Assembly: GCA_000992695.1 (NCBI GenBank)
Contig: LBUS01000005.1
Coordinates: forward strand, 1 to 64,000
Direction of reading: 5' to 3'
DNA: 64,000 nucleotides
Origin: Candidatus Peregrinibacteria bacterium GW2011_GWF2_38_29
GTDB lineage: Bacteria; Patescibacteriota; Gracilibacteria; UBA1369; UBA12463
The notes below the pieces were generated by a model. The model ran no database searches. It was not told the origin of the DNA and saw only the letters and a list, made by a program, of their open reading frames with translations. Positions within the stretch are counted from its first letter, which is position 1. Each line of letters starts with the position of its first letter. The translations under genes and the position numbers were made by a program. Below are positions 7,680 through 16,904 of the stretch, one piece after another.

Positions 7680-8611
7680 TAAGTATTTTTTACAAAAATT
7701 TGCCAACAAAAATATTCTCGCTAGCAATCGCGATTATTGTTTGGATTGTGATTATTGCATCACAACAAACGCCATATCAATTCACGGATGAAATTGAGGT
7801 TAAGGCCTTTAATATGCCGGAAAACATGAGTCTGATTTCTTCGTTGCCAAAAGTAAAAATCAAAATCGTCACAACAAAAGATATTTTACAGACATTAACA
7901 AAAGCTGATTTTGAAGCTTATATCGATACAAAAAACATCAAAGAAGGGATGCACACTCTTGATGTTTTAGTTACGCCAAAAATACAAAACGTAACGGTTG
8001 TGGCCGCAGAGCCCTCCAGAGTTTCTTTTGAAGTCGAAAATATGATGCAAAGGCAAGTCGCGATAAAGGCTATAACAAGTGGAAATTTGAATGCCGGATA
8101 TAAATCAGAAAAACCGGTTTTAGCCCTAGATAAGGCTCAAGTCGAAGGCGCGGAAAGTTTGATAAAAAAAGTCAGTGAACTTCGAGCTGAAATAAAATTT
8201 GATGGCAGTGAAAATATATCATTGGAAAAAGAAATAAAATTAAAAGCGTTTGATCAAAGCGGCGTTGAAATCAAAGAAGTAAAAATAACACCGGAAAACG
8301 TTAAAGTTAATATCACTATAACGCAGGTAACTAAGCAGAAAACAGTCGGCGTTAAGGTGTCCGTGAAAGGTTCTACAAAAACCGGCTGGATTGGAAAAAT
8401 CACAGTTGAGCCTTCGGCTATTGAAGTAAAAGGTGATGCAAAATACATTGATGCCTTGGACTATATTGATACCGAAGACTTTGACATTTCAGAAATGACA
8501 AAAACAACCGAAAAATATTTACTCTTAAATATTTCAAAAAACATTTCTCTAGTGAATGAAAACGCAAATCGTGTTAAAGTAACGGTCGAATTTAAATCTT
8601 ACAACAACTAA
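7676..8611 (+). CDS. cdaR: YbbR-domain regulator of CdaA
   Basis: An N-terminal membrane anchor (about residues 12-30, IFSLAIAIIVWIVIIAS) is followed by an extracytoplasmic region of about 280 residues made of three YbbR-type repeats (start regions near residues 35, 120 and 215, each beginning with a KVKIKIVTT-like or VAIKAITSG-like strand). CdaR proteins bind CdaA and modulate c-di-AMP output. The ATGA overlap with cdaA implies coupled translation. In Firmicutes glmM follows; here ychF follows instead. Confidence 0.88.
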   Translation: MISIFYKNLPTKIFSLAIAIIVWIVIIASQQTPYQFTDEIEVKAFNMPENMSLISSLPKVKIKIVTTKDILQTLTKADFEAYIDTKNIKEGMHTLDVLVTPKIQNVTVVAAEPSRVSFEVENMMQRQVAIKAITSGNLNAGYKSEKPVLALDKAQVEGAESLIKKVSELRAEIKFDGSENISLEKEIKLKAFDQSGVEIKEVKITPENVKVNITITQVTKQKTVGVKVSVKGSTKTGWIGKITVEPSAIEVKGDAKYIDALDYIDTEDFDISEMTKTTEKYLLLNISKNISLVNENANRVKVTVEFKSYNN

Positions 8612-8612
8612 A

Positions 8613-9710
8613 ATGGCTCTGAATATTGGAATCGTCGGACTACCAAACGTCGGTAAATCAACTTTGTTTAACGCAATGATTCGTTCAAGAATGGCTTCTG
8701 TTGCGCCATATCCATTTTGCACAATCGATCCGAATATTGGTGTCGTTGAAGTTCCAGATGAACGTATCAAGCGCATTGTTGAAATTGCAAAACCCGCAAA
8801 AACGATTCCTGCAACAGTCGAATTTAAAGATATCGCAGGCATTATTAAGGGCGCTTCGGAAGGTGAAGGTCTTGGAAATAAATTTCTTTCACATATTCGT
8901 GAAAGCCACGCAATAATTCAGATTGTTAGATTTTTCGGAGATGATGGTGTTGTCCCGCATGTTCACGGTTCAGTCGACCCAAAACGAGATAAAGAAATCA
9001 TCAATACAGAGCTTATTCTTGCGGATATTCAGACTCTTGAAAAGCGCCTTGAAAAAGCGAGCACAGAAGCAAGAACAGGAAAACCGGAGGCGAAAATTTA
9101 TTTGGAACTTTTGCAAAATATTCAAAAAGCTTTATCAGAAGGCAAAACCGTTCGAGATATGAATTTATCGGAAGAAGATTCTGAAAGAATTCGCGACCTT
9201 CATTTCATAACGCAAAAACCGATAATGTATATTGCGAATATTGATGAAAGTGAAATAAAAAACATTACGCCGGAATTTATTAGAGAAAAAATGGATTTGG
9301 CAGCAGATGTTCCAGCTATTCCAATTTGTGCAAAAATCGAAGAAGAGGTTTCGGATTTATCTCCGGAAGAAGGAAAAGCATATTTACAAGAACTGGGCTT
9401 AAAAGATACAGGGTTGAATGAAGTTATTCGTGCGTCCTACGCATTGCTTGGCCTTGCAACGTATTTTACGCAGGGAACTGATGAAGTCCGCGCATGGACG
9501 ATCCACAAAGGCGATACGGCCCCAAAAGCGGCCGCCGTAATTCACACGGATTTTGAAAAGCATTTCATCAGGGCGGAAGTTATTAGCTATGAAGACTTTA
9601 TTTCATGCGGGGGAGAAGTTCAGGCAAAGGAAAAAGGCCTCATGAGGCTCGAAGGTAAAGAATATATCGTCAAAGACGGCGATATCATTTTCTTTAGAGT
9701 TAGCGTTTAA
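8613..9710 (+). CDS. ychF: Redox-regulated P-loop ATPase YchF
   Basis: Obg-related P-loop NTPase that binds ribosomes and prefers ATP. G1 GLPNVGKST (residues 8-16), DIAGIIKGASEGEGLGNKFL as the G3/switch II region, the altered specificity motif NIDE, and a C-terminal TGS domain ending with the typical DGDIIFFRVSV. 365 residues, normal length. It begins one base after the cdaR stop and so is probably in the same transcript. Its last four bases overlap the convergent RSH gene. Confidence 0.95.
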   Translation: MALNIGIVGLPNVGKSTLFNAMIRSRMASVAPYPFCTIDPNIGVVEVPDERIKRIVEIAKPAKTIPATVEFKDIAGIIKGASEGEGLGNKFLSHIRESHAIIQIVRFFGDDGVVPHVHGSVDPKRDKEIINTELILADIQTLEKRLEKASTEARTGKPEAKIYLELLQNIQKALSEGKTVRDMNLSEEDSERIRDLHFITQKPIMYIANIDESEIKNITPEFIREKMDLAADVPAIPICAKIEEEVSDLSPEEGKAYLQELGLKDTGLNEVIRASYALLGLATYFTQGTDEVRAWTIHKGDTAPKAAAVIHTDFEKHFIRAEVISYEDFISCGGEVQAKEKGLMRLEGKEYIVKDGDIIFFRVSV

Positions 9711-12043
9711 TTCTTTGGAAGCTGAACTTTTCGATGCTCGATGTAATTGGCGAGCATATAAAATATAATCAATGCGATCAATATGCCGATAACCATTGGA
9801 TCAAGCGGTATTTTGTAAAAGTAGAATTCGGCATATGTCATTGCGGCAACAAAGGATACAACGAATAAAGTTAGCGCAAAGCCTATAGAACCCTTGCGAG
9901 TTCCCGGGAAATTTTTTTCCATAAGCTTTTTTAAATAAAAAGACAAAGCAAATATAACGAAAAGTCCAACGTAAATTGACACTCCAACGATAGTTTTCGC
10001 ATTGGAAAACCCGCTTTCAACAAATATCCCAACAATAAAAGGGTGCAATGCCCATCCAATGATATTTAATATGGCAAATGTGACAAATAGACCCATCTGT
10101 CCTGCAAATTTTCTTGTTATTTTTACGCATCCCGGAATTTGCTCAAGCCGTTTTATAATTTCAGTAAACATTCGTAAATCTTTCATCTCAAAATCGATAA
10201 TAAGACTTGCTTTTCTACCAAAAGATCTGTCGCCTGCGCCCCATATACTTAATAAATTGACATTATATTGTCGTATAACGTCTGTCACATCCATGACAAA
10301 GCCGGGCCTGTCTTTGCCGGTAATTTCAAGCTTGATAGTTTTTTTTGAAAAAGGGATTGAGTTGTCGATGACATCAGCGTCTCTACCGTGTGAACTTCTT
10401 TCGAGATATATCAATTGTATGACATCAAAAGGCGAGATTGTTCCTTCGCCAACAGCAACGTAAAAATCATAAGCTGAATTGTAGTCGGCGTTTAAGCGTT
10501 CTTTTAGGACTTTTTGAAGCTTTTTAAATTTCATATCTTCGATAAATCCAAGTCCGGCAATGTTGAAAGCGCTTTGTAAAAGCTTTTTACCGATTGACGT
10601 TTTTTCAGCTCTGGTTTTTGATTTAAAAATCTCTTTTATTCTGCCGCGCGCGCTACTGGTTTTAGTATAAGGAAGCCATTCGAGCCTTGGCTCGTGTGCG
10701 GTATGCGTTATAAGAATTTTTATTTTGTCATTCGAATTAAGCATTGTCGTGAGCGGCATAATAATATCATTTATTCGCGCCTCATAAGCGTAGGATATTT
10801 TTTTTGGTTCAGTCGCATAAATAAAATCAATAACACTAGAACCGGCAGGCAGATAAAAAGGTTCTCCATTTTGATTAAAAACCGTGATCCTATCGCTAAA
10901 AATTTCTTCTTTTAAATCACGCATAAAATAATCATCATCAGAATCTTGTTTTTCCAGTTCAAGAATTTGCTCCATCCATTTTAAATATTTTGCAGGCATG
11001 GATTTTGTTGTGACAAGATTAATACCAAGCTCAGAATCATCATGCATTTTTTGTGTACGAATTTGAAATTCAATTCTGGCTTCTTTTGGACCAAGAACTA
11101 TTGTGTGTATGGATTGATAACCGTTTATTTTTGGAACAGCAATGTAGTCTTTTAATTTTCCAGCATCGGGCTTATACATTGAATGCGCAACGCCAAGGGC
11201 TTTATAGCAATCATCAGGGGTGTCTGTGATGATTCTTATTGTGATTAAATCCAGAACATTTTTTGCGCCCGGATCATCAAAAGATTTAATCTTTTTGAAA
11301 ATATGAAAGATTGATTTTGGCCTTAAATAAACCTTTGCATTGATTTTCTTCTTATCAAGAATGGCTGACATTTCAGTTATAGTTTTTTGCGCAATATCGT
11401 CATGTTTTTTATTGTATTTTTTTAGTCGATCAATAAAAGCCCGATATTCTTTTTGATATAAATGCTTAAAGCACAAGTCCTCAAGTTCATATTTTATGCC
11501 TTGTATGCCCATTAAATTCGAGATTGGAATATAGACTTCAAGAGTTTCTTTTGCGATTCTGGTCTGCTTATCCGGCCTCACAAAATGCAGAGTTCGCATG
11601 TTGTGAAGGCGATCTGCGAGTTTAATAAAAATCACGCGCGGATCTTTTGAAGTATGGAGGAGAAGCTTTTTAAGTGACTCAATTTGACGCTTTTCCATGG
11701 CGTTTTTGTAGTAAACCTTCGACAATTTCGTGACACCATTAACAAGGAAAGCAACGTGTTCCCCAAATTCTTTTTGAATATCATTTATTGAATATGAAGT
11801 ATCTTCGGAAACATCGTGAAGCACTGCCGCAATCAAAGTATTTTCATCAACGCGCAAATTCGACAAAATTTTAACAGTCTCAATAAGGTGGGTTATATAA
11901 GGCGTTCCTTCGTAGCGCATTTGGCCTTTATGCGCATTATCTGCGAAATGATACGCTTTTAAAAAGCGATTGGAATCAAAGCCGGGAATTCTCGACTTTA
12001 CCTTTTCGATTATCGCTTTTATATCGTTCAAAATATATGCCAT
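9707..12043 (-). CDS. RelA/SpoT homologue with C-terminal membrane domain
   Basis: Bifunctional-type (p)ppGpp hydrolase/synthetase, about 778 residues. The HD hydrolase (motif HDVSED near residue 76) is followed by the synthetase region (KLKDYIAVPKINGYQSIHT, then EFQIRTQKMH). Next come TGS (DRITVFNQNGEPFYLPAGSS) and a C-terminal ACT domain (KLEITGKDRPGFVMDVTDVI). The usual AExGIAAHWxYK after the RTxxMH motif is replaced by SELGINLVTTKSM. Four hydrophobic helices follow the ACT domain (about residues 685-770), a non-standard tail suggesting a membrane-tethered RSH. Start set at ATG 12043; a TTG nine bases upstream is less likely. Confidence 0.9.
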   Translation of the reverse strand: MAYILNDIKAIIEKVKSRIPGFDSNRFLKAYHFADNAHKGQMRYEGTPYITHLIETVKILSNLRVDENTLIAAVLHDVSEDTSYSINDIQKEFGEHVAFLVNGVTKLSKVYYKNAMEKRQIESLKKLLLHTSKDPRVIFIKLADRLHNMRTLHFVRPDKQTRIAKETLEVYIPISNLMGIQGIKYELEDLCFKHLYQKEYRAFIDRLKKYNKKHDDIAQKTITEMSAILDKKKINAKVYLRPKSIFHIFKKIKSFDDPGAKNVLDLITIRIITDTPDDCYKALGVAHSMYKPDAGKLKDYIAVPKINGYQSIHTIVLGPKEARIEFQIRTQKMHDDSELGINLVTTKSMPAKYLKWMEQILELEKQDSDDDYFMRDLKEEIFSDRITVFNQNGEPFYLPAGSSVIDFIYATEPKKISYAYEARINDIIMPLTTMLNSNDKIKILITHTAHEPRLEWLPYTKTSSARGRIKEIFKSKTRAEKTSIGKKLLQSAFNIAGLGFIEDMKFKKLQKVLKERLNADYNSAYDFYVAVGEGTISPFDVIQLIYLERSSHGRDADVIDNSIPFSKKTIKLEITGKDRPGFVMDVTDVIRQYNVNLLSIWGAGDRSFGRKASLIIDFEMKDLRMFTEIIKRLEQIPGCVKITRKFAGQMGLFVTFAILNIIGWALHPFIVGIFVESGFSNAKTIVGVSIYVGLFVIFALSFYLKKLMEKNFPGTRKGSIGFALTLFVVSFVAAMTYAEFYFYKIPLDPMVIGILIALIIFYMLANYIEHRKVQLPKN

Positions 12044-12103
12044 ATACAACAATCAATCTTCTCATAACACGCATAAACAAGTCAACGAAAATGACGAAAA
12101 TGC

Positions 12104-12109
12104 TATAAT
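12104..12109 (+). promoter_or_regulatory. Extended -10 of a probable leaderless mnmA promoter
   Basis: TGCTATAAT, then CTCATC and ATG at 12116. It is almost identical to the signal at 3971-3987. Confidence 0.6.
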
Positions 12110-12115
12110 CTCATC

Positions 12116-13204
12116 ATGCGAAAAGTAAAAGATAAAAAAGTTGTGGTCGCGATGTCAGGAGGAGTGGATTCTTCGGTTACCGCGCTATTGCTCAAACAGC
12201 AGGGCTATAAGTGTATCGGGATACACTTGAAATTTTGGAACGATCCTTCATGCCCGACTTCCGCAAAAACTCAGGAAAACAAATGTTGCTCAACGGAAAG
12301 CATGGTGATTGCGCGCGAAAATGCAAAAATGTTGAATATTCCTTTTAGCGTTATCGATGTTTCGGATAAATTTAAAACGAAAATTGTTGATTATTTTATT
12401 GATGAATATTTGGCCGGCAGAACGCCAAATCCATGCGTTGAATGCAATCGAAATATAAAATTTGGCGAACTTTTAAAAATTGCAAAAAGTTTGGGAGCGG
12501 ATTTTGTTGCGACAGGTCATTATGCAAAAATTTCTAGCAAGGGCGGAATTTATAGTCTCAAAACACCAAAAGATAAAGAAAAAGATCAAACATATTTTTT
12601 ATATACGCTTATGCAAGAAAAATTAAAGCATGTTATGTTCCCGCTTGCAGATCTGAAAAAATCACAAGTTAAAGAAATTGCACAAAAATTTGGAATTAAA
12701 GAATCCGCATCAAAAAAAGAAAGTCAGAATCTATGTTTTTTTCCTGATAAAAAATATACGGATTTTTTAAAAAGATATTTGAGCAAGGCTCAGCTTAAAT
12801 CAGGCCCGATTAAAGATATGAAAGGTAAAATTCTCGGCACACACAACGGAATTGCGCTTTATACGATCGGTCAGCGAAAAAACGTTATCAGCGGACAAAA
12901 AACTCCAATTTACGTCATTGATATCGATAAAAAATCAAATACGATTTTTGTTGGCGATGAAAAGCATCTGTTTTCCAAGAAAATCAAAATAAAGAATATA
13001 AGCTTTATTTCAGGGAAGTTGCCAAAAACGCGCAATATTAAGGCTAAAATTCGATATGGAAGCAAATTTGTACCGGCAAAATTGAGCTTAAAAGGCTCTT
13101 CCGCAGAGATGACTTTCAAAAAACCGGTCAGAGCGGTCACGCGCGGCCAATCTGCCGTATTTTACGATAAAAATACGGTTTTGGGCGGCGGGGTAATTAT
13201 ATAG
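12116..13204 (+). CDS. mnmA: tRNA-specific 2-thiouridylase MnmA
   Basis: Adds the 2-thio group to U34 of tRNA(Lys/Glu/Gln), using ATP and a relayed persulfide. The PP-loop AMSGGVDSSVTALLL lies near the N-terminus. The catalytic cysteines are in NPCVECNRNIKFG and ESQNLCFFPDKKY, with the FLYTLMQEKLKHVMFPL region typical of MnmA between them. 362 residues, full length. It is divergent from RSH. Confidence 0.95.
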   Translation: MRKVKDKKVVVAMSGGVDSSVTALLLKQQGYKCIGIHLKFWNDPSCPTSAKTQENKCCSTESMVIARENAKMLNIPFSVIDVSDKFKTKIVDYFIDEYLAGRTPNPCVECNRNIKFGELLKIAKSLGADFVATGHYAKISSKGGIYSLKTPKDKEKDQTYFLYTLMQEKLKHVMFPLADLKKSQVKEIAQKFGIKESASKKESQNLCFFPDKKYTDFLKRYLSKAQLKSGPIKDMKGKILGTHNGIALYTIGQRKNVISGQKTPIYVIDIDKKSNTIFVGDEKHLFSKKIKIKNISFISGKLPKTRNIKAKIRYGSKFVPAKLSLKGSSAEMTFKKPVRAVTRGQSAVFYDKNTVLGGGVII

Positions 13205-13258
13205 GACAAATATTCCAAACACGTCAAGTGGTATAAGGGGCAAAATGAGTCTTAAGTC

Positions 13259-13287
13259 TTGTCTGTAAGCCAAAAATGCTGTATAAT
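13259..13287 (+). promoter_or_regulatory. Promoter for the sortase gene
   Basis: TTGTCT (13259-13264), 17-nt spacer ending TG, TATAAT (13282-13287). A 47-nt A-rich leader runs to the ATG at 13335. Confidence 0.6.
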
Positions 13288-13334
13288 TATAAGAAATACG
13301 AAATTAGAAAAACGAAAACAAAAACAAATAAAAA

Positions 13335-14327
13335 ATGAGCGACGAGATATACAAAATCGAAAGAAAGATTTTCGGTGGTCCGAAAAGCAAAGACGTTTTC
13401 ACGTTTTTAAAGCCGCTTAATGAAAAAGGTGGAATAGAGATTTTTTATGTTAAAGAGACTTCTGTGTCCGCTAAAGAAAAACTTCAGAAGGAGGCTATCT
13501 TGGCGATTGGCCCAATTGAAGCGAAACAATTTGACGCTAAAAAAACGCCACAAAACAGGAAGATGCAAAATTTTCAAATTAATGAAAGTTTTTTCTCAAG
13601 CACGGTCTTCAAAAAAGGCTTTGAAATAACAAAACAGCTCACTCTTTCAGCCGCTATTTTCGGAGTTCTTTTCTTGGCTTTAAACTGGTCCGCATATGTG
13701 AAGATTTTCGAAACAAAATATAATCAAGTTGCGAACATATCTCAGGCGAATACAATGCAGGAGTTTATTGCGCCTAAAAAGCCTATTAAGCAAACGCTTT
13801 TAAAAGTTGGCGCAACGCCGGCTGAAGAAAAAAAGAATATTCCGGCGCTTTCAATCGCAGTCGCGCCACCGGATACAAGAATAATTATTCCAAGTATAAA
13901 TAAAAATATTCCCGTCATTCAAATCAGCGATGAAAAATTAATCAAAAAAGATTTTAAAGCGCTTGAGGCGGATATCCAAAAAGGGCTTGAGGATGGCGTA
14001 ATCAACTATCCGGGAACGTCAAAACCCGGCGAGCACGGTAACATCGTTATCACCGGTCACAGTTCTTATTTTCCATGGCAATCGGGCAGATTCAAAGACG
14101 TTTTTGCAATTTTAAGTGAGGTCAAAGATAAAGATAAGATAGCGATTTTTTATAATCAGAAAAAATACATTTATACGGTTTTTGAAATCACGGAAGTTTC
14201 TCCAAAAGACATCGGGCCTCTTCAGCAAACAAAAGACGATATCCTGACTCTTATAACCTGTACGCCTGTTGGAACAGACCTTCGCAGGCTTATAGTTAAA
14301 GCAAAATTGACTTCGGTGGAAATTTAA
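13335..14327 (+). CDS. Membrane-anchored sortase
   Basis: Cysteine transpeptidase of the sortase family, 330 residues. A cytoplasmic N-terminal region of about 100 residues is followed by one membrane helix (about residues 99-120) and the sortase barrel. The catalytic triad is visible: His242 in VITGHSSYF, Cys309 in LITCTPVGT, Arg317/318 in DLRRLIV. IPSINKNIPVI is the usual first barrel strand. Class D or E is most likely. No LPxTG protein is obvious in the window, so the substrates are unknown. It converges on the next gene with a 4-nt overlap. Confidence 0.88.
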   Translation: MSDEIYKIERKIFGGPKSKDVFTFLKPLNEKGGIEIFYVKETSVSAKEKLQKEAILAIGPIEAKQFDAKKTPQNRKMQNFQINESFFSSTVFKKGFEITKQLTLSAAIFGVLFLALNWSAYVKIFETKYNQVANISQANTMQEFIAPKKPIKQTLLKVGATPAEEKKNIPALSIAVAPPDTRIIIPSINKNIPVIQISDEKLIKKDFKALEADIQKGLEDGVINYPGTSKPGEHGNIVITGHSSYFPWQSGRFKDVFAILSEVKDKDKIAIFYNQKKYIYTVFEITEVSPKDIGPLQQTKDDILTLITCTPVGTDLRRLIVKAKLTSVEI

Positions 14328-14833
14328 GGGTTTTGCAGCTTATCAAGCTCTTCAAGGAGTTTTTTCTCGTGTTCGGCTTCAGTTTCATCAGTTGCTTTCT
14401 CGGCTTCAATCATTTTTTGTCTTTTTTGTTTTCGCTCAAAGTCTTGCCATTCAGACATATGTTTATCATTCAGAGACTTGAGGTCTTGATTATATTCTTC
14501 ATCAAGCTTTGTGAGTTGTTCTTTTTCATTAACAAGGATGTTCCTGAGTTTTACAATCTGGTCATCGGTCATCACGGGCATAATTTGATACCAATATTCA
14601 CGTTCGGAATCGTCCATGGATTCAGTTTGAATTGCGAGTGCGATTAAATCCGGATATTTCGAAGTGACAGACGTAGGGATGCTATATTTTGCGACAATTT
14701 CGTCAATTTTCTTTTGATCCGCGTTTATAAAAAAACGACCGCGCGTGCCTTGAATAAGCATTTTTCCGTCTCTAATGACACTGACCGCTCCCGTTGATTG
14801 CTGTGAGGCTTGTTGTGTGTTTGTATCAGCCAT
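14324..14833 (-). CDS. Hypothetical coiled-coil protein, paralogous to the tail of the 30063 protein
   Basis: 169 residues. The N-terminal half carries a short beta-like segment (SVIRDGKMLIQGTRGRFFI). The C-terminal 90 residues are a charged coiled coil. The stretch IVKLRNILVNEKEQLTKLDE and the following NDKHMSEWQDFERK align with LIKIFEDEKKKFAELSKKYT and QKHFEDWMDLENSY in the protein at 30063-30932, so the two share a domain. Function unknown. No signal peptide. Confidence 0.72.
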   Translation of the reverse strand: MADTNTQQASQQSTGAVSVIRDGKMLIQGTRGRFFINADQKKIDEIVAKYSIPTSVTSKYPDLIALAIQTESMDDSEREYWYQIMPVMTDDQIVKLRNILVNEKEQLTKLDEEYNQDLKSLNDKHMSEWQDFERKQKRQKMIEAEKATDETEAEHEKKLLEELDKLQNP

Positions 14834-14875
14834 ATTTGTTATATATAATATATCAGAATTTAAAGCATTTTCAAA

Positions 14876-16903
14876 TTGGATAAAGAATCGGCTAGAACCA
14901 GGATTGAGAAATTAAAAGAAAAGATAAAAGAGCTTAATTATCAGTATTTTGTGCTGGATGAGAGTCCGGTTTCCGAAGATGTTCGAGATTCGCTTAAAAA
15001 GGAGCTTCGCGCGCTTGAGGCTGAATTTCCGGAATTCATAACGTCTGATTCGCCAACGCAAAGAGTGGGGAGCGTTTTATCAGGAAAGTTTGAAAAAATC
15101 ACACACATTTCACCAAAGAAAAGTTTGCAAGATGTGTTTTCTGCGCAGGAATTAATTGATTGGGTTGAGCGAATTCAAAAACTTGTTCCGGATCAGGAAA
15201 TAAATTTTATTTGCGAATTGAAAATCGACGGACTCAATATAACTTTGCATTATAAAAAAGGAAAATTCATTCAGGCGATCACGCGTGGTGATGGAGAAAA
15301 AGGCGAGGATGTGACACACACAGTGAAGACGATTGAAAGCGTGCCAATGGAATTGAATGAGCCGATTGACATTGAAGTTTCAGGCGAGGTTTATATTTCA
15401 AAAAAGGCTTTTGAAAAAACTAATAAAGAACAAATTGCAGCGGGTCTTGATGCATTTGCAAATCCAAGAAATGCGGCTGCCGGAGCCATTCGCCAGCTTG
15501 ATCCAAAGGTTGCGGCAGATCGTGAGCTTGAAGCGTTTTTTTATGAAATCGGTGCGAACATGATTTTTCCAAAAATAGCATCGCAGGAAAAAGCTTTGAA
15601 TAAATTGCAGGCATTGGGCCTTAAAGTAAATAAAAAATTTCATCTCTGCAAAAATATAAAAGAAGTTATTGAATATATTGAAAATATTCCAAATATTCGT
15701 GAAAAATTGCCATATGAAATTGATGGCGTCGTTGTGAAGGTGAATAGTAAATCGCACTGGGAGCAAATGGGTTTTACGGCTAAAGCTCCACGTTATGCGG
15801 TTGCTTTCAAATTTCAACCAAAGCAAGTTACAACAAAAATTTTAGATATTATTGTTCAAGTTGGTCGAACTGGTGCGATCACTCCGGTTGCAGTTCTTGA
15901 GCCGGTTTTGGTTTCCGGAAGCACGGTCGCGCGCGCGACTCTTCACAACGAAGATGAGATGGAGAAAAAAGACGTTCGAATAGGCGACACTGTGATTATT
16001 CAAAAAGCCGGCGATGTTATTCCTGAAATTGTTTCCGTCATTACTGATCTTCGAACAGGCGCGGAAAAGAAATTTATTTTCCCAAAAGTTTGTCCGGTTT
16101 GCGGTTCGGAAATAATTCGTGAAGAGGGGATGGCGGCTTATAGATGCACAAATCCGGATTGTTTCGGCATGAAAAAAGAATCAATGATTCACTTTGTTTC
16201 CAAGGACGCAATGAACATTGAAGGGCTTGGTGAAAAAGTTGTTATTCAATTTTTGGACGAAGGGATGATTGCAGCTCCACCCGATATTTTTAGATTAAAA
16301 AAAGAAGATCTGCTTTCTTTGCCTTTGTTTAAAGATAAAAAAGCGGATAACATTTTGGAATCGATTGAAAAATCAAAGAAAGTTGCGCTTGATAAATTTA
16401 TTTATGCGCTTGGAATTCGTTATCTTGGTGAGCAAAATAGCAGTGACTTTGCAAAGTATATTTTGCAAAAAGAAATCCATCCTGAAGATTTTCAAATTCC
16501 GGATTTTATAGAGATTCTTAAAAATTTAACTATCGACGAGCTTCATTCGATCGAAGGTGTAGGCGAAAAAGTTGGTCAAAGTATTTTTGATTATTCGAGA
16601 AATGATAAAAATTTGGAAATTTTGCACGAATTATATGAGCTCGGAATTCGCTTTACATTTGGTCCCGCAAAAACAAACGCGAATATAACAGGCAAAAGTT
16701 TTGTTTTAACCGGCGCGCTTGAAAGCATGTCTCGCGATGTCGCAAAAGCAAAAATCAAAGAGCTTGGTGGCAAAGTTTTAAGCGCCATAACTCAAGAAAC
16801 TGACTTTTTGGTCGTTGGCGCAGAAGCGGGGAGCAAGCTTGAGAAAGCGAAAGAAATGGGCGTGAAGATTTTGAATGAGGAGGAATTTTTAAAGATGCTA
16901 TAA
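14876..16903 (+). CDS. ligA: NAD+-dependent DNA ligase LigA
   Basis: Seals nicks in replication and repair. 675 residues with the full domain order: Ia, adenylation (Lys116 in CELKIDGLN), OB fold, Cys4 zinc finger (CPVCGS...RCTNPDC), HhH repeats, and a C-terminal BRCT (GKSFVLTGALESMSRDVAKA). The start is TTG; no ATG precedes domain Ia. In Ia, E. coli His23, Asp32 and Tyr35 align with Phe25, Glu34 and Arg37, so residues that hold the NMN half of NAD+ are changed, while the equivalents of Tyr22 and Asp36 remain. The end lies one base from dnaX (convergent). Confidence 0.95.
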   Translation: MDKESARTRIEKLKEKIKELNYQYFVLDESPVSEDVRDSLKKELRALEAEFPEFITSDSPTQRVGSVLSGKFEKITHISPKKSLQDVFSAQELIDWVERIQKLVPDQEINFICELKIDGLNITLHYKKGKFIQAITRGDGEKGEDVTHTVKTIESVPMELNEPIDIEVSGEVYISKKAFEKTNKEQIAAGLDAFANPRNAAAGAIRQLDPKVAADRELEAFFYEIGANMIFPKIASQEKALNKLQALGLKVNKKFHLCKNIKEVIEYIENIPNIREKLPYEIDGVVVKVNSKSHWEQMGFTAKAPRYAVAFKFQPKQVTTKILDIIVQVGRTGAITPVAVLEPVLVSGSTVARATLHNEDEMEKKDVRIGDTVIIQKAGDVIPEIVSVITDLRTGAEKKFIFPKVCPVCGSEIIREEGMAAYRCTNPDCFGMKKESMIHFVSKDAMNIEGLGEKVVIQFLDEGMIAAPPDIFRLKKEDLLSLPLFKDKKADNILESIEKSKKVALDKFIYALGIRYLGEQNSSDFAKYILQKEIHPEDFQIPDFIEILKNLTIDELHSIEGVGEKVGQSIFDYSRNDKNLEILHELYELGIRFTFGPAKTNANITGKSFVLTGALESMSRDVAKAKIKELGGKVLSAITQETDFLVVGAEAGSKLEKAKEMGVKILNEEEFLKML

Positions 16904-16904
16904 T

